From positions 3,839,911 through 3,903,910 of the forward strand of contig JAQFVV010012441.1 of assembly GCA_028023455.1 (NCBI GenBank): DNA of 64,000 nucleotides, in the 5' to 3' direction. Source of the stretch: Epiperipatus broadwayi (taxonomy: Eukaryota > Onychophora > Udeonychophora > Euonychophora > Peripatidae). The position numbers and the translations under genes were made by a program. Below are positions 21,551 to 33,175 of this stretch, piece after piece (within the stretch, counting starts at the first letter, position 1; each line of letters opens with the position of its first letter). Below the pieces are notes generated by a model. It did no database searches. It saw only the letters and a list, made by a program, of their open reading frames with translations, and was not told the origin of the DNA.

Positions 21551-21598
21551 ATATATATAATCAACTATGATTTAATAAATTAAAATACCAATTAAATA
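21551..21598 (+). repeat. 48-bp direct repeat, left of LTR-2
   Basis: Matches 23,128-23,175 with one difference (TTTAATAAATTAAAATACC against TGTAATAAATTAAAATACC). It is separated from the LTR start by a (TA)n stretch of about 15 bp, whereas the right copy abuts the LTR end. Confidence 0.85.
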
Positions 21599-21613
21599 GT
21601 TATATATATATAT

Positions 21614-23127
21614 TGTACCTATATTGATATAGGCACATATAATTTTATCTAAAATTATATTATTAAAATAATTTTTCGTTAAAGAAAAACATACCAATCT
21701 CTTTTCATTCAAGAAAAAATAATGTTAAAACTAATATATGTGCGAGTGTCAACAATAGAATAAATGTTATTATAAATAAATGAAAGTTAAAGAAGATTAT
21801 CATTAAAAAACATGGCAATGGCTATTAGATATTAATTAATATAAAACAATATGTTTTTGCATGGCTATTACTAATTAAGCAATCTTTCAAAACATGTTTA
21901 TCAAATGATTATCACTGGAATTCGACAACAGATCTTTGCCGGGAATATTTTGACAACACGTTGCAGATATAAATAGACTTTTTTTTTATCAGACAGTAGT
22001 CAGTTCACAAATTAGTTGAGTGAGTCAGTTCACAAATTTATTGAGTGAGTGCAGTTCAGAAATTAATTGAGCAGTTAACAAACAAAATGCAGTGTTGAGA
22101 AGATCTTAGGAATGCACGTTTATCTCCAGCCCAGATGTCCTAGAAAACAGCAGATCTGCCTGTGAAATAATGTCAGCTTAACATCTTAGAAAATCTCTGT
22201 CAGTATCTAATTGTCTCCGATAGTAATAACCGTGAAAATCAGGAAATTCAGCAAGGAAATGTCCCAGCCAGCTGGTAAGCATTCATAATGGAAACATTTT
22301 CACCGAAAGCAGCCTCCAAAGAACAAAATTCTACGTCAACATTCAAAAGCCTAGGTAAAAACATTTGCTTATTTCATTTATACTGTAATAGCCATTGCAT
22401 TGCATTAATTCGTACGAATCTTTCAGGAGTCTAATTATATGAACTCTATATCATACATAAATGAACTATTGATGTGTGTGATTAAATTTCAAATGCTATG
22501 TAGTCCTTTATTATCATTATTATGTGCGTGATCCTTATATCAATATTATTAGTCAAAGTAGATAAATTCCCAGTGTTCTGTTATGAAAATATTCAAGAAT
22601 ATTTAAACTATTTAGAATGTTAATTTAAAATATGTGTGTGTTTTATTAGAAGTATAAAATGTTTAAATTTAGTAAATAAATGTTAGTTAATAAATTATCT
22701 GTAAAATTAAACTTTATTTGTCGGTCAATTCTTTTTATCAATTCCTTTTATCAAATTCTTTTATCAACTCCTTTTACAATTCTTTTATCAAGTCTTTTAA
22801 CCACTAATTAAGTATAATCTATTAGTGATTACAAACAACTGAGCTAGTCATGGATTTAGGTGTTGAGTTAGTGGCCACTGTTCAAAGTGCGTTGTCTATT
22901 CTTTTAGTATTCTTTTAGAATAAGCAGCTGGCGCCCATGGTTATACACAAACAAAAAAGTGCTTTGGACATGGTGTTCAACTCAACAGCCGAGAAGAAGC
23001 TATGTCCTGAAAATGTAACGTTAGTTATATACTTTATAGCTATCGTTTGGGCATACATACTCTCCGAGTATGTTCTTCTCTGCCTAAGAGACCGGTGTTT
23101 CGAATGCACATATTCGAACATGGTTCA
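21614..23127 (+). mobile_element. Lone terminal repeat of a second LTR family (LTR-2)
   Basis: About 1.51 kb, starting TGTACC and ending GGTTCA, organised like the LTR-1 repeat: a TATA box and ATCAGAC initiator near 21,965-21,995, a stretch of repeated TTTTATCAATTC-type sequence, and a CTGGCGCCCATGG loop near 22,928 between complementary segments (TGTTCAAAGTGC and GTGCTTTGGACA). No internal region or second repeat is present, so it is a solo LTR or a related short element. The ORF 22,937-23,137 falls in the structured end and is probably not coding. Confidence 0.7.
22005..22085 (+). repeat. Three-fold short tandem repeat downstream of the LTR-2 start site
   Basis: Three degenerate copies of about 25 bp: CAGTTCACAAATTAGTTGAG, CAGTTCACAAATTTATTGAG and CAGTTCAGAAATTAATTGAG. 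The position just after the presumed start site corresponds to the GTCTAGTCTAGTCTAG run of LTR-1. Confidence 0.75.
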
Positions 23128-23175
23128 ATATATATAATCAACTATGATGTAATAAATTAAAATACCAATTAAATA
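23128..23175 (+). repeat. 48-bp direct repeat, right of LTR-2
   Basis: Partner of 21,551-21,598. See the LTR-2 entry for the arrangement. Confidence 0.85.
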
Positions 23176-23539
23176 CAGGTGTTGCAAGTTATAATTATGT
23201 CAACTAACAATGGTATTTACCTAAAATACCTTATGCTGAAAATTAATTTACTTTTGATTTATTCTTCAAGTTTATATAATTACAGATCAGGCAATACAGT
23301 AGAACATTAACTACGCTAAATTTTGTTTACATAAAAATATATAGCATATAATAGCTTATGTTTTGTTGATAAATATTGATTAGAAAATAGTATATATTAT
23401 TTATTGAATTGTAAGTGTACAATACTTTTAATATATATATGTCCACAGATGGCGTCCTACCAAAAACACCTATCAAGCGTATTTTCGTTTACATAAACGT
23501 CAGAGTAGTTAGTATTCACTATCTCTAACTATAATTCCA

Positions 23540-23583
23540 CTTTCAGATCATGATTTCAAGCTATTTGCTATCGTCAGTGAAAG
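23540..23583 (-). ncRNA. Type I hammerhead ribozyme, family A copy 1
   Basis: On the minus strand: CTTTCA (stem I), CTGACGA core, stem II TAGC/GCTT with loop AAATA and a U-U next to the core, GAAA core, TCATGA (stem III of two pairs with loop AT), TC, then TGAAAG (stem I partner). Stem I is six perfect pairs. Cleavage is expected after the AUC that precedes TGAAAG. All invariant positions are present. TCATGA is self-complementary, so two molecules could form a longer joint stem III. Confidence 0.88.
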
Positions 23584-23947
23584 ACAGGAATAAAGAAACT
23601 AGATCTGAATACAAACTCTGAGCGTTTATGAAACAATTTCTATTCAGCTTGCAAGCGTGAATTTTTTAGACACGTAATGTCTTCAAACTCAGCATAGCAA
23701 ACCAGATAGCTACATGGGTCTGATCTCAGTTCAGCATCACCACATAGTAGAAGCCTCTGCAATCTATATCATTGCAAGAAAGACCTCAAAGGTACATTTA
23801 TGATAAACAAAAATGCAAGTTAAAAAACTTGCTAACGCTTGTATTTATGTCCACAGATGGCGTCCTACCAAAAACACCTATCAAGCGTATTTTCGTTTAC
23901 ATAAACGTCAGAGTAGTTAGTATTCACTATCTCTAACTATAATTCCC

Positions 23948-23991
23948 CTTTCAGATCATGATTTCAAGCTATTTGCTATCGTCAGTGAAAG
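23948..23991 (-). ncRNA. Type I hammerhead ribozyme, family A copy 2
   Basis: Identical in all core and stem positions to copy 1, exactly 408 bp further on. Cleavage at both sites of a transcript of the minus strand would release a 408-nt unit RNA. Confidence 0.88.
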
Positions 23992-24355
23992 ACAGGAATA
24001 AAGAAACTAGATCTAAATACAAACTCTGAGCGTTTATGAAACAATTTCTATTCAGCTTGCAAGCGTGAATTTTTTAGACACGTAATGTCTTCAAACTCAG
24101 CATAGCAAACCAGATAGCTATATGGGTCTGATCTCAGTTCAGCATCACCACATAGTAGAAGCCTCTGCAATCTATATCATTGCAAGAAAGACCTCAAAGG
24201 TACATTTATGATAAACAAAAATGCAAGTTAAAAAACTTGCTAACGCTTGTATTTATGTCCACAGATGGCGTCCTACCAAAAACACCTATCAAGCGTATTT
24301 TCGTTTACATAAACGTCAGAGTAGTTAGTATTCACTATCTCTAACTATAATTCCA

Positions 24356-24399
24356 CTTTCAGATCATGATTTCAAGCTATTTGCTATCGTCAGTGAAAG
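24356..24399 (-). ncRNA. Type I hammerhead ribozyme, family A copy 3
   Basis: Identical core and stems to copies 1 and 2. This is the last complete unit before the array inverts at about 24,593. Confidence 0.88.
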
Positions 24400-24982
24400 A
24401 CAGGAATAAAGAAACTAGATCTAAATACAAACTCTGAGCGTTTATGAAACAATTTCTATTCAGCTTGCAAGCGTGAATTTTTTAGACACATAATGTCTTC
24501 AAACTCAGCATAGCAAACCAGATAGCTATATGGGTCTGATCTCAGTTCAGCATCACCACATAGTAGAAGCCTCTGCAATCTATATCATTGCAAATAGCTT
24601 GAAATCATGATCTGAAAGTGGAATTATAGTTAGAGATAGTGAATACTAACTACTCTGACGTTTATGTAAACGAAAATACGCTTGATAGGTGTTTTTGGTA
24701 GGACGCCATCTGTGGACATAAATACAAGCGTTAGCAAGTTTTTTAACTTGCATTTTTGTTTATCATAAATGTACCTTTGAGGTCTTTCTTGCAATGATAT
24801 AGATTGCAGAGGCTTCTACTATGTGGTGATGCTGAACTGAGATCAGACCCATATAGCTATCTGGTTTGCTATGCTGAGTTTGAAGACATTACGTGTCTAA
24901 AAAATTCACGCTTGCAAGCTGAATAGAAATTGTTTCATAAACGCCCAGAGTTTGTATTTAGATCTAGTTTCTTTATTCCTGT

Positions 24983-25026
24983 CTTTCACTGACGATAGCA
25001 AATAGCTTGAAATCATGATCTGAAAG
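24983..25026 (+). ncRNA. Type I hammerhead ribozyme, family A copy 4
   Basis: Plus-strand version: CTTTCA 24,983-24,988, CTGACGA 24,989-24,995, GAAA 25,009-25,012, cleavage expected between 25,020 and 25,021, TGAAAG 25,021-25,026. A partial copy at 24,592-24,625 at the inversion point lacks the CTGACGA. Confidence 0.88.
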
Positions 25027-25390
25027 TGGAATTATAGTTAGAGATAGTGAATACTAACTACTCTGACGTTTATGTAAACAAAAATACGCTTGATAGGTGT
25101 TTTTGGTAGGACGCCATCTGTGGACATAAATACAAGCGTTAGCAAGTTTTTTAACTTGCATTTTTGTTTATCATAAATGTACCTTTGAGGTCTTTCTTGC
25201 AATGATATAGATTGCAGAGGCTTCTACTATGTGGTGATGCTGAACTGAGATCAGACCCATATAGCTATCTGGTTTGCTATGCTGAGTTTGAAGACATTAC
25301 GTGTCTAAAAAATTCACGCTTGCAAGCTGAATAGAAATTGTTTCATAAACGCTCAGAGTTTTTATTTAGATCTAGTTTCTTTATTCCTGT

Positions 25391-25434
25391 CTTTCACTGA
25401 CGATAGCAAATAGCTTGAAATCATGATCTGAAAG
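25391..25434 (+). ncRNA. Type I hammerhead ribozyme, family A copy 5
   Basis: Complete copy 408 bp after copy 4, with the same core and the same six-pair stem I. Confidence 0.88.
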
Positions 25435-25590
25435 TGGAATTATAGTTAGAGATAGTGAATACTAACTACTCTGACGTTTATGTAAACGAAAATACGCTTG
25501 ATAGGTGTTTTTGGTAGGACGCCATCTGTGGACATAAATACAAGCGTTAGCAAGTTTTTTAACTTGCATTTTTGTTTATCATATATATAT

Positions 25591-26160
25591 AACACTGATG
25601 CTTGTTATGCAAATATACAAATTATAGTATAAACACAATTTTAAAAAGTAATAATATAATTATTAATAACATATATTGAAAAAATACAATAATATATATT
25701 TTACTGAGTGTGTGTTTACTCATGCATTTATTGAAGCAGTAAGAATATGTAAAAAAGTATTGTATTTTTATTTTTAAAATAAACTAAATAGCAAAATATC
25801 TAACTTACTTTATTATTAAATACACTTTGGTGATATTTTAAAAATAATTGTTTTTTTTAATAGAAACATAATAATATTCTTTTTATCAAGAAATTATAAT
25901 CTCTCTAATTAGTCTGATTCTTCTGCTTTAAGTTAATATCAATTTTTAGCCTGTTCTAAAATTTTTTTAAACTTTTAGCATTATGATCAGAAAATATATT
26001 TTATGCAAAATGCTGCTGATCAAATTTGGAAAAAATAATGAAAGAATAAACTGTATGTGTTTTTAAAATAAATTAATGAAATTTTATTAATATAACTGTG
26101 TAAAGTATTGAAATGTAACTAGTAGTATATTATAAGATGTAATCATACTTTGGTATTAAA
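25591..26160. other. AT-rich stretch, no gene seen
   Basis: A and T runs only; no repeat or coding pattern recognised. Confidence 0.45.
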
Positions 26161-26166
26161 ATTGCA

Positions 26167-26395
26167 ACACAGAGCATGTATTAGACCTACGGCACATGTT
26201 CACATTAATATCAATCTGCTGATAACTTTGTAATCTTGGGATCTGACCAAAATAATATGTACATGGATCTTGTACATGACTGTTTTTGGCAAAAAAATGT
26301 GTACATGGATCTTGTACATAGTATTTTGGCAATTGGGAATTTGATATAAATGTGAACAGGTGCAGTAGGTCTAATACTGATCCATGTTGCAGGAA
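26167..26395. repeat. Fold-back repeat with an internal short duplication
   Basis: Ends are inverted: TTAGACCTACGGCACATG near 26,180 and, on the other side, GTGCAGTAGGTCTAA near 26,365, with TTGCAACA/TGTTGCA further out. The middle holds two copies of TGTACATGGATCTTGTACAT (about 26,258 and 26,301), each itself palindromic. The ORF 26,156-26,476 spans it by chance. Confidence 0.7.
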
Positions 26396-26479
26396 TAAAA
26401 TAAATAAAAGTAAAAACATAATAAATTTATTTATCATTTTCAATATGAAATGTATAAATTTGAACAAGTCATTCAAATA

Positions 26480-26975
26480 TGTACATTAACAACTTTTAAA
26501 AACATTTGAAATTAAAATAATGTGGTTTGCAATTAATGAAATGATGATATTACACAAAAAAATTGTTAATTTAATTATGCACTAAACAAACATTAAATGA
26601 TTTTGGTTTTTAAATAATGAGACATTTAAATATATATGAGTTAGACACTAACAAGTTTTTAGAATGACATTTGAAAGCAAAAAAAAAATGTGAATTGTAA
26701 TCTTAATGAAATGATGGCATTACACTAAAAAATTGTTAGTTTAAATACATACTAAACAAACAGTGAATGATTTTAATTTTTAAATAATATTTATAAAAAG
26801 ACATTAACTATATATACAACTTTCACACTAACAACTTTTAAGAATGACATTCTCAATTAAAAAATAAGTGATTTGCAATCTTAATGAAATGATGCCATTA
26901 CATAAAAAATTGTTACTAACAAACAATAAATGATTTTAGTTTTAAAATAATATTTATAATAACACATTAAGTATA
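26480..26975 (+). repeat. Tandem repeat, unit about 175 bp, nearly three copies
   Basis: The anchor TTAATGAAATGATG recurs at about 26,534, 26,703 and 26,881, followed each time by an ATTACA(C)-AAAAAATTGTTA and ACAAAC segment. Copies differ by substitutions and small indels, so the array is old. Confidence 0.7.
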
Positions 26976-28340
26976 CTCACATGATATTTACCATGTAATA
27001 TATAACAGGAATTGTTGCCTTGAAACAAAACATTTCATATTACCAGAGAAAATGGAGATCTCTACTAAAAATTTTCCCTCCAAAAATGTAGCATGTGATT
27101 GCATAGTATGCTGGAATTTTCAACAGAAATGCTAATATACATATTTTTTATAAACAATTTAAACCGAAAAAAAAAAAAAAACCCACACAAAAAAAAAACA
27201 TATTAATTATGATACTTTTATTAGGTTTTTATCCTGGTGGAACCATTTCTTTTATATCATTAAGTATGGCAGAAAGAAATCTGAACATTAACTAAAAATG
27301 TCAAAGTATTAAAAAAAAGATCCTGTTGATAAAGATAAAAACATGTTTCCACATGTATACTCATAGCATTTATTTCATTTCAATTTGACATCATCATGAC
27401 ATTAGACATTTATTATTGGTGTGAAAAGGTCTCCTATCTCCCCTACATTGCAACTCTAATACCAAAGTACCAAATTATTTATAAATTTTATTTTTTTAAA
27501 AATGGCTGCCGATAGTGCTCAGAAAAAACAAGACTACTTGAATATCATAAAATTTGCAATTTTTGTTTGTGTGTTTATATATGTTTGGATAACATATAAT
27601 TAAAGTCATACAGTTAGATACAGCATTGTTCACACTTTCACTATATTATTTTATAAATATCAAAATTGAAATCACAACAATTTTTCTAACATTTTTACAA
27701 TCAAATAAAACTTACAAAATTTAATAGATTTAAATTACATTTTTAAAATATATAAATCTATAAAATAAATCTATAACTTTCTATGGGAGAATTTGCTTTG
27801 ATTTTTGAAAACTTAAGCTTCCAATTTTTGAACATATATGGTTATCATTGCCTGATCTATAATTCTTTTATAAATTTGGATATGAGTTAAAAATCCCTTT
27901 CGGCTTAAAGTATTTCAAATAAATACAATATCTATTTTTAATTGGTTCTCTGATATTTTACATCATAGATGAAAATTATTAATACATATACATAATAATA
28001 TCTCATTAAATTTCTAACACTTGAAAGAACAAACACGTGGTAATCTTATATTTAAAATCTTTAACTCTTTAGAGAAAGTTTTATTGGATTGTAAAATTAT
28101 TTGGGTAATAGTTATGCTTTTAATTTTTTCACATATAAATGAAGATGATCTGATCTAGAGCCTCAAAGAAATATAGATAAAAAGCACATTCACTTTTGGC
28201 TTAAAATATTTCAGGCAAATAACATTACTAGGAGGATTATTTCAATTTGCAATGCCTATTTTTAGTTGTTTCTTTGTTTCATTGCAACATAACTGAAAAT
28301 TATTTATAAAAGCACAGATAAATCTCTTTAATACGTACAT
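26976..28340. other. AT-rich stretch, no gene seen
   Basis: A weak repetition about 290 bp apart (GGCTTAAAGTATTTCAAATA near 27,903 and GGCTTAAAATATTTCAGGCA near 28,198) may be an old tandem duplication. No coding pattern. Confidence 0.4.
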
Positions 28341-28344
28341 AATA

Positions 28345-28466
28345 TTTAAAAACATGTATATTATCTATACCAAGCTTAATATAATTATAAGGACTTGAAC
28401 TCAGTTTAAGTCCCTTATAATTACATTGTTTGGTATAGACAATATATATGTCTTTAAATATTATAT
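28345..28466. repeat. Hairpin of about 120 bp
   Basis: Arms run from ATAATATTTAAA to TTTAAATATTAT through TATACCAAGC/TTTGGTATA and AATTATAAGGACTT/AAGTCCCTTATAATT, with a short loop near 28,403. It abuts the 5' end of the family E copy. Confidence 0.75.
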
Positions 28467-28890
28467 TCAGCCTCTATTTTGCCCATTCCTCTTCTGTATA
28501 ATTAAATGAACATATGAGAGTCATATTTTTGAAGGGTCAGATTGACTTAAGGATAACATGAATATGACAATAATATTGGCCTTAACAAAGGCTTTGAACA
28601 TCTTATTCTAGGATTTTCAATGATATGAATGGATGAACAGTTGGAGAATGAAGAAGATTGAAGCTTGTCTATAAAAATTTGAAGATTTTCTATCTTAATA
28701 TAAACCGAGCAGTGATTGTATATATGTGTTGGAGATGGTGATCTGGCACAACTGATGAATGCTGATACAACATGAAATACATATATAGGAGATCATTTAT
28801 CTTTTTCACATGTATGTAGTCTTGTGTATCAGTTGTATGGATTGGATAGCTGTGGGGAGTCTGAAAGTCTGAGTGCACATCCTTATATAT
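28467..28890 (+). mobile_element. Family E hammerhead repeat, near full length
   Basis: About 425 bp. The part up to 28,560 matches the complement of 52,776-52,900, so the family extends further upstream than most copies show. Order: upstream segment, TTGAAGATTTTCTATCTTAA block, hammerhead (28,739-28,795), then a tRNA-like tail with a damaged B box. Confidence 0.75.
28739..28795 (+). ncRNA. Hammerhead ribozyme, family E, core intact but stems weakened
   Basis: TGATCT (outer stem I), GGCA, CAA, CTGATGA, a stem II with mismatches (ATGCTG/CAACAT), GAAA, TACATATA, TAGG, AGATCA (outer stem I partner). The core and stem III are intact; inner stem I has a mismatch. Confidence 0.65.
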
Positions 28891-28899
28891 ATATTTCCG

Positions 28900-29165
28900 A
28901 AAACAAAGTAAATTTAAACAGACAAAAGGGAAAGGCTAAACACTTTTCCATTGCAAAATAAAGTAAAATAATAATATGCATTTCTCGGAATTTATTTGCA
29001 ATAAGTTAATAGTTATTGTTAAGTTTTCTACTCTAACATTATTTGGAATAACTAAGCAATAGGTTGCTATTACTATATGATAGCAATGGATTACTTGCAA
29101 CCTGTTAGCACAATTCATTAGATGACAGCACTGAGGAGAAATGTCACTAGTAAATGAAGCTCCCT
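28900..29165. other. AT-rich stretch, no gene seen
   Basis: Nothing recognised apart from a small chance ORF on the minus strand. Confidence 0.4.
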
Positions 29166-29169
29166 ATAT

Positions 29170-29320
29170 CAATAAGTTATAATATGTAAGAAGTCGATCT
29201 CTTTTTGAAATTACATTAAATAATTAGTAATATTTACTGAGGCTATCACCTCGAGAATATGCGTGTAAACATGCGATAGAAGGGATCTCTACAGGTGTTT
29301 AACCACAAGCTTACGCTATG
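29170..29320. mobile_element. Family F partial copy
   Basis: Contains TGAGGCTATCACCTCGAGAA and ATGCGATAGAAGGGATCTCT, degenerate versions of the family F end sequences, followed by CTACAGGTGTTTAACCACAA. It lacks the long fold-back arms. Confidence 0.65.
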
Positions 29321-30350
29321 ATAATACAACAGGTGTTTCTTCATTGAACATTTGCTTCTCATTTTGATAGTTTACAATTACTTGCCACAGTTTATTGTAG
29401 CTTTATGAAACTTACATACACAAAATTCTATATATTTATACATGTACGTGCGTGCTGGAATTCTTAAATACAGTTAACAACATTAGTAATCATAAACTTT
29501 GTTAAAGCTAAAATTATTTATACTTGGAAAATTTATATCAAAGAATGATATTTAAAAATAAGCAAATGATTTTGTAAAATAATTTTTTATCTTTCATTTT
29601 TAAAAAACTCTTTTTATGTTTTATAGAAAAAGAGATTCGTTTTTGAATTAGTAATGAAGCAAAAAAAATTTTTTTCCCGTTGCCCTATTTCAAAGTAATA
29701 ATTACAATATACTGTTGTTGTTTTTTTCTCTCTCAATATATATACATAATAAAATACAAAATTACTTGTGTGTAAAACTGCTATCTTTTGTATTTCAGTC
29801 AGAAAACTGGATTTCATCAAAAAGTAATACATTCCTAATGCATTAATTCTTCACATACAGGTACTAATAATCCGTACGGCAATTTGATTCTACCTATAGA
29901 AGATTGAAAGTCAAAAAGTAAAAAAGGAAGAGTTTTGTGAAAATTATAAGCTGGTCTTCAAGTTTCTTTAAATAGCATTTTGGGAAGGTGAAGCGAGAAA
30001 TTTCTTGTGAAAGTTTTTAAAACATTGCTTAATTATAGCTCTTCATTGTATTTAATTTTCAATCATATTTTCCACTGAATTTGCAATTATAGTCTTGATT
30101 TTGATATTCTTTTCAGTTCAAAAAACGATCTACCAAACAATGTAACATATAAAAACGTTCATTTAATAATTAATGTTTAAATAACAAGGTTTGTAACAGC
30201 TTATGAATGGAAAACTTTCTGTATGTAACCTGATTTTTAATTAGCAAAATGAGTTGTTGAGGTGAAGCATAGATTCTAATGAGCTGTAAGTGGCGTTAAA
30301 CAAATGAAACGATAAAATATTTATCACACTAAAATATCTATTGCAACTAA
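29321..30350. other. AT-rich stretch, no gene seen
   Basis: No coding signature or repeat recognised. Confidence 0.45.
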
Positions 30351-30354
30351 ATTA

Positions 30355-31110
30355 CCTATATAGAAAGTTGATATTTTTATGGAAGTGAGACATGGATCCT
30401 TTTTGAGGTAACACAAAATGTTAACAAAAATTCATTTAAGTATGCCGTAATATATATATATATATAGAAAGTTGATATTTTTATGGAAGTGAAACATGGA
30501 TCCTTTTTGAGGTTAACAAAAATTCATTTAAGTATGCTGTAAACTTGTAAAAATACAATGGAGATAAAATCATAACAGCTATCAATATGTTCTTCAACTT
30601 TCTGGATGTAATACTATAGAGTCTGCAACTTACATTTTTATTGATTAGATTTAAGAAATAAATGAACAATATAAGTTTGATAAGAGTGTTTTATGACAAA
30701 CTTGAGCATCGTTTTTGTGGGAAGAGCAACCCTCTTTTACATCATCAAGATTATCTCAAGGATATAAAGTGTAATGTTGATTTTTTTTTTGTTGAGAAGA
30801 GTTGGCAGAAGATCAAATGTAGGAAGAGCTAACAATTAGACACAATGTTAAATCATTTCAGAAAAAAAAGATTGTTGCCCTATAAAATCTCAACTAGAAC
30901 AGAATAATGGACCAGTATGTTCTATGATTGGATTTGTGGTTCACAGATTAATTTGTATAGCTGTCAATAATATTAATCTCTAGTGTACTATTTCTATTAT
31001 TTTTTGTTTTGTTTTATCTTTTTTTTAATTTTCTCTTTTGGAAATGAAATGGCCGTGCTGGTTTGCGATTGGATGTGCTTTTGCTGCATCTGATAAATCA
31101 ATATAATTAG
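30355..31110 (+). pseudogene. LINE lineage 1, 3' remnant with a 105-bp tandem duplication
   Basis: The segment TTTTATGGAAGTGAAACATG then GATCC encodes YGSETW, the C-terminal LINE motif. Following sequence (TCAATATGTTCTTCAACTTT, AACAATATAAGTTTGATAAG) parallels 2,560-2,700 of the first remnant. The first about 95 bp are repeated: 30,357-30,453 and 30,464-30,545 differ by a few bases. Stops are frequent. Confidence 0.65.
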
Positions 31111-31689
31111 ATTGGGGTCTATCTTTTCCAGGAATCTATTTCCCAAAGTTTTAAGAAATATAGCATAAAAGTTATTTTAAATTAAGTAATTTTAATAACA
31201 AAATATAAAATTGGAAATAGAGATATGTTACTTAAAAAACAACACTGTAATACATTTTTCTTTATTTGGAACATCAGCAATTTGTTCCTATCAGTGTATC
31301 TGTTTAAAATGGTTAAGATTTTTAGATAAATATTATTTTTCGGTAACTGAATATTTCGCAAACAGTTTTTAAAAATGGATGGTACATGCCCCTATGTTTT
31401 TTGTGTCTTCTTTCCCAAAACATTAGAATATTAATTACAATACTAAAACATTATAATTTTATATTATTATCAATAATTTAAATTAGCTTGATGTTTTTTA
31501 ATGTAATGTATTCTAAAATTGCTTTGTTATAGTATAATATTGTTATTTGCTGTACTTGATTTTTGTCTGAAGACTTAACATATAAATATCTTACAGTCTG
31601 AAATCATATCAGTAAAATGTACAAACCAAAGTAAACTAATTTTAAGTTTACAAATTAAAAAAAAACACTTTAATTGATGAGAAGATATA

Positions 31690-33175
31690 GACACATTACC
31701 ATCTTTAGTCATTATAAATCCACTGCAGGATATAGGTCTCTCCAAGTTCAGTCTATCTTCTCCAAACCCCAGCCTATCTTCTTCACATCACCCCAGTTCA
31801 CTTTCTTATTTCATCCATCCAGCTCACATGATATTTTTCTAGATCTTTTACAATCTCTTGGAATCCAGTTAATGATTTCAACTGTCCATCTATTATCATC
31901 TCTTCTAACAATATATTCAGCCTAACTCTGCTTCAGCCTCTTAATTTTTTCAAAGATGCCAGTAATATCTATTTGTACTCACTCCTATGTATTTCATTTT
32001 TGATCTCTTCTTTTTACTTCTAATATACATCTCTCTATACTTCATTGAGTGATATAAAGTCTATATTGCTCATTTGTTAAGTGTCAAAATCTCAGATCTG
32101 TAAGTAAGAACTGGCAACTCATTTATTAAAAACCTTTCTTTTCAAACACATAGGCATATTTCCTTTTAATATTATTTTTACCAAAATCACTACAGTTTAA
32201 TTCTATGAATATTTTTATTCATTACGTTTTCATGTGTAGTAATAAAATGACCAGGGTATTTGTAGTTGCTAAATTCTAACTCATAATGATTAATATTTAT
32301 TTTCTTCTTTTGAGAAAATCCATTCAACATTACTTTAGTCTTTTTAACTTTTACCATTAATCCTACTTTATTACTTTTATTTAATAACTTGCAACTTTTC
32401 TTAAAACTCTAAAGCATTATTATCTGCAAAATCTAGATGATTTAAATAATCTCCATTTACTTTTGTTTCATTAGTTTTTCATTTTATTCCACAAATACTT
32501 CTTGCAAAACTGCTGTAAAGCTTTTTGGAGACAGAGTCACCTTGTTATATAACCATTTGAATGTTAATCTTTTTAGTATTATTATGCAATCTCATTGCTG
32601 CTGCTGAATTTTTATAAATATTCTTCAGAATATGACAATATCTGGGTCTATAGTTTGATGATCTAATGCTTTAATCATGGAAGAAGTGTTTATAGAATCA
32701 AATGCCTTTTTACTATTCTACAAATCCAAAGCATAATGGCAGTTCATATTCATTGGCTCTTTCTGCAAATTCGCTCAATAATTGAATATAATCTACTGCA
32801 CTAAAACCACTTTTAAAGTCAGCTTGTTTTTATGGTTGGTTAAAATCCAAAGTTCACTGCAAAAATTTTGTACAGAATTGATAAGATATTGATAAGTCTT
32901 AATTTATAATATCCTTTTATCAACTATTTTAAATATTAATATTAATACTGTATTCCTTCAATAATTTGGTACATTTTAGTCTTTTAGACATTTGGTATAC
33001 AACTTTTCCAACAAATTTTCTATTTCTTCACCTGATTTTTTAAAGATATTGATTACAATTCTGTCATTACTAGGGGCTTTTTTATGCATTTAATTGCATA
33101 TTTCACTTCTTCATTTATATTCCTAGGGAATTTAGAAGATGTAGTTATCATGAAAGGTATATATAAACAGTTTAT
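31690..33175 (-). pseudogene. RTE-like element remnant, minus strand
   Basis: The left end has CCACTGCAGGATATAGGTCT then CTCC, the RTE 3' signature. C-terminal, RT and linker blocks follow to the right on the minus strand, ending near the GKAPGND block (about 33,060). Many stops. Its 5' side faces the 5' side of the plus-strand remnant that starts near 33,400. Confidence 0.75.

Larger units (their letters stand above)
23441..25580. mobile_element. Family A hammerhead retrozyme-like multimer, inverted tandem array
   Basis: Left half: 408-bp units repeat head to tail from 23,440 (the TGTCCACAGATGG segment recurs at 23,440, 23,848 and 24,256). At about 24,591-24,595 the array switches to the complementary strand, and units continue at the same 408-bp spacing (GGACATAAATAC at 24,714, 25,122 and 25,530). 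Copies are nearly identical. The whole is flanked by ATATATATAT at 23,431-23,440 and 25,581-25,590, a possible 10-bp target duplication in low-complexity DNA. There is no ORF. Each complete unit has a hammerhead ribozyme. Tandem HHR-bearing repeats of this size are the hallmark of animal retrozymes; the inverted arrangement is unusual. Confidence 0.85.

Noticed and set aside
23440-25580. CRISPR array
   Set aside because: The repeats are 408 bp without spacers, the setting is eukaryotic, and each unit has a hammerhead.
26480-26975. Centromere-type satellite
   Set aside because: Only about three diverged copies of the 175-bp unit are present; that is a local tandem repeat.
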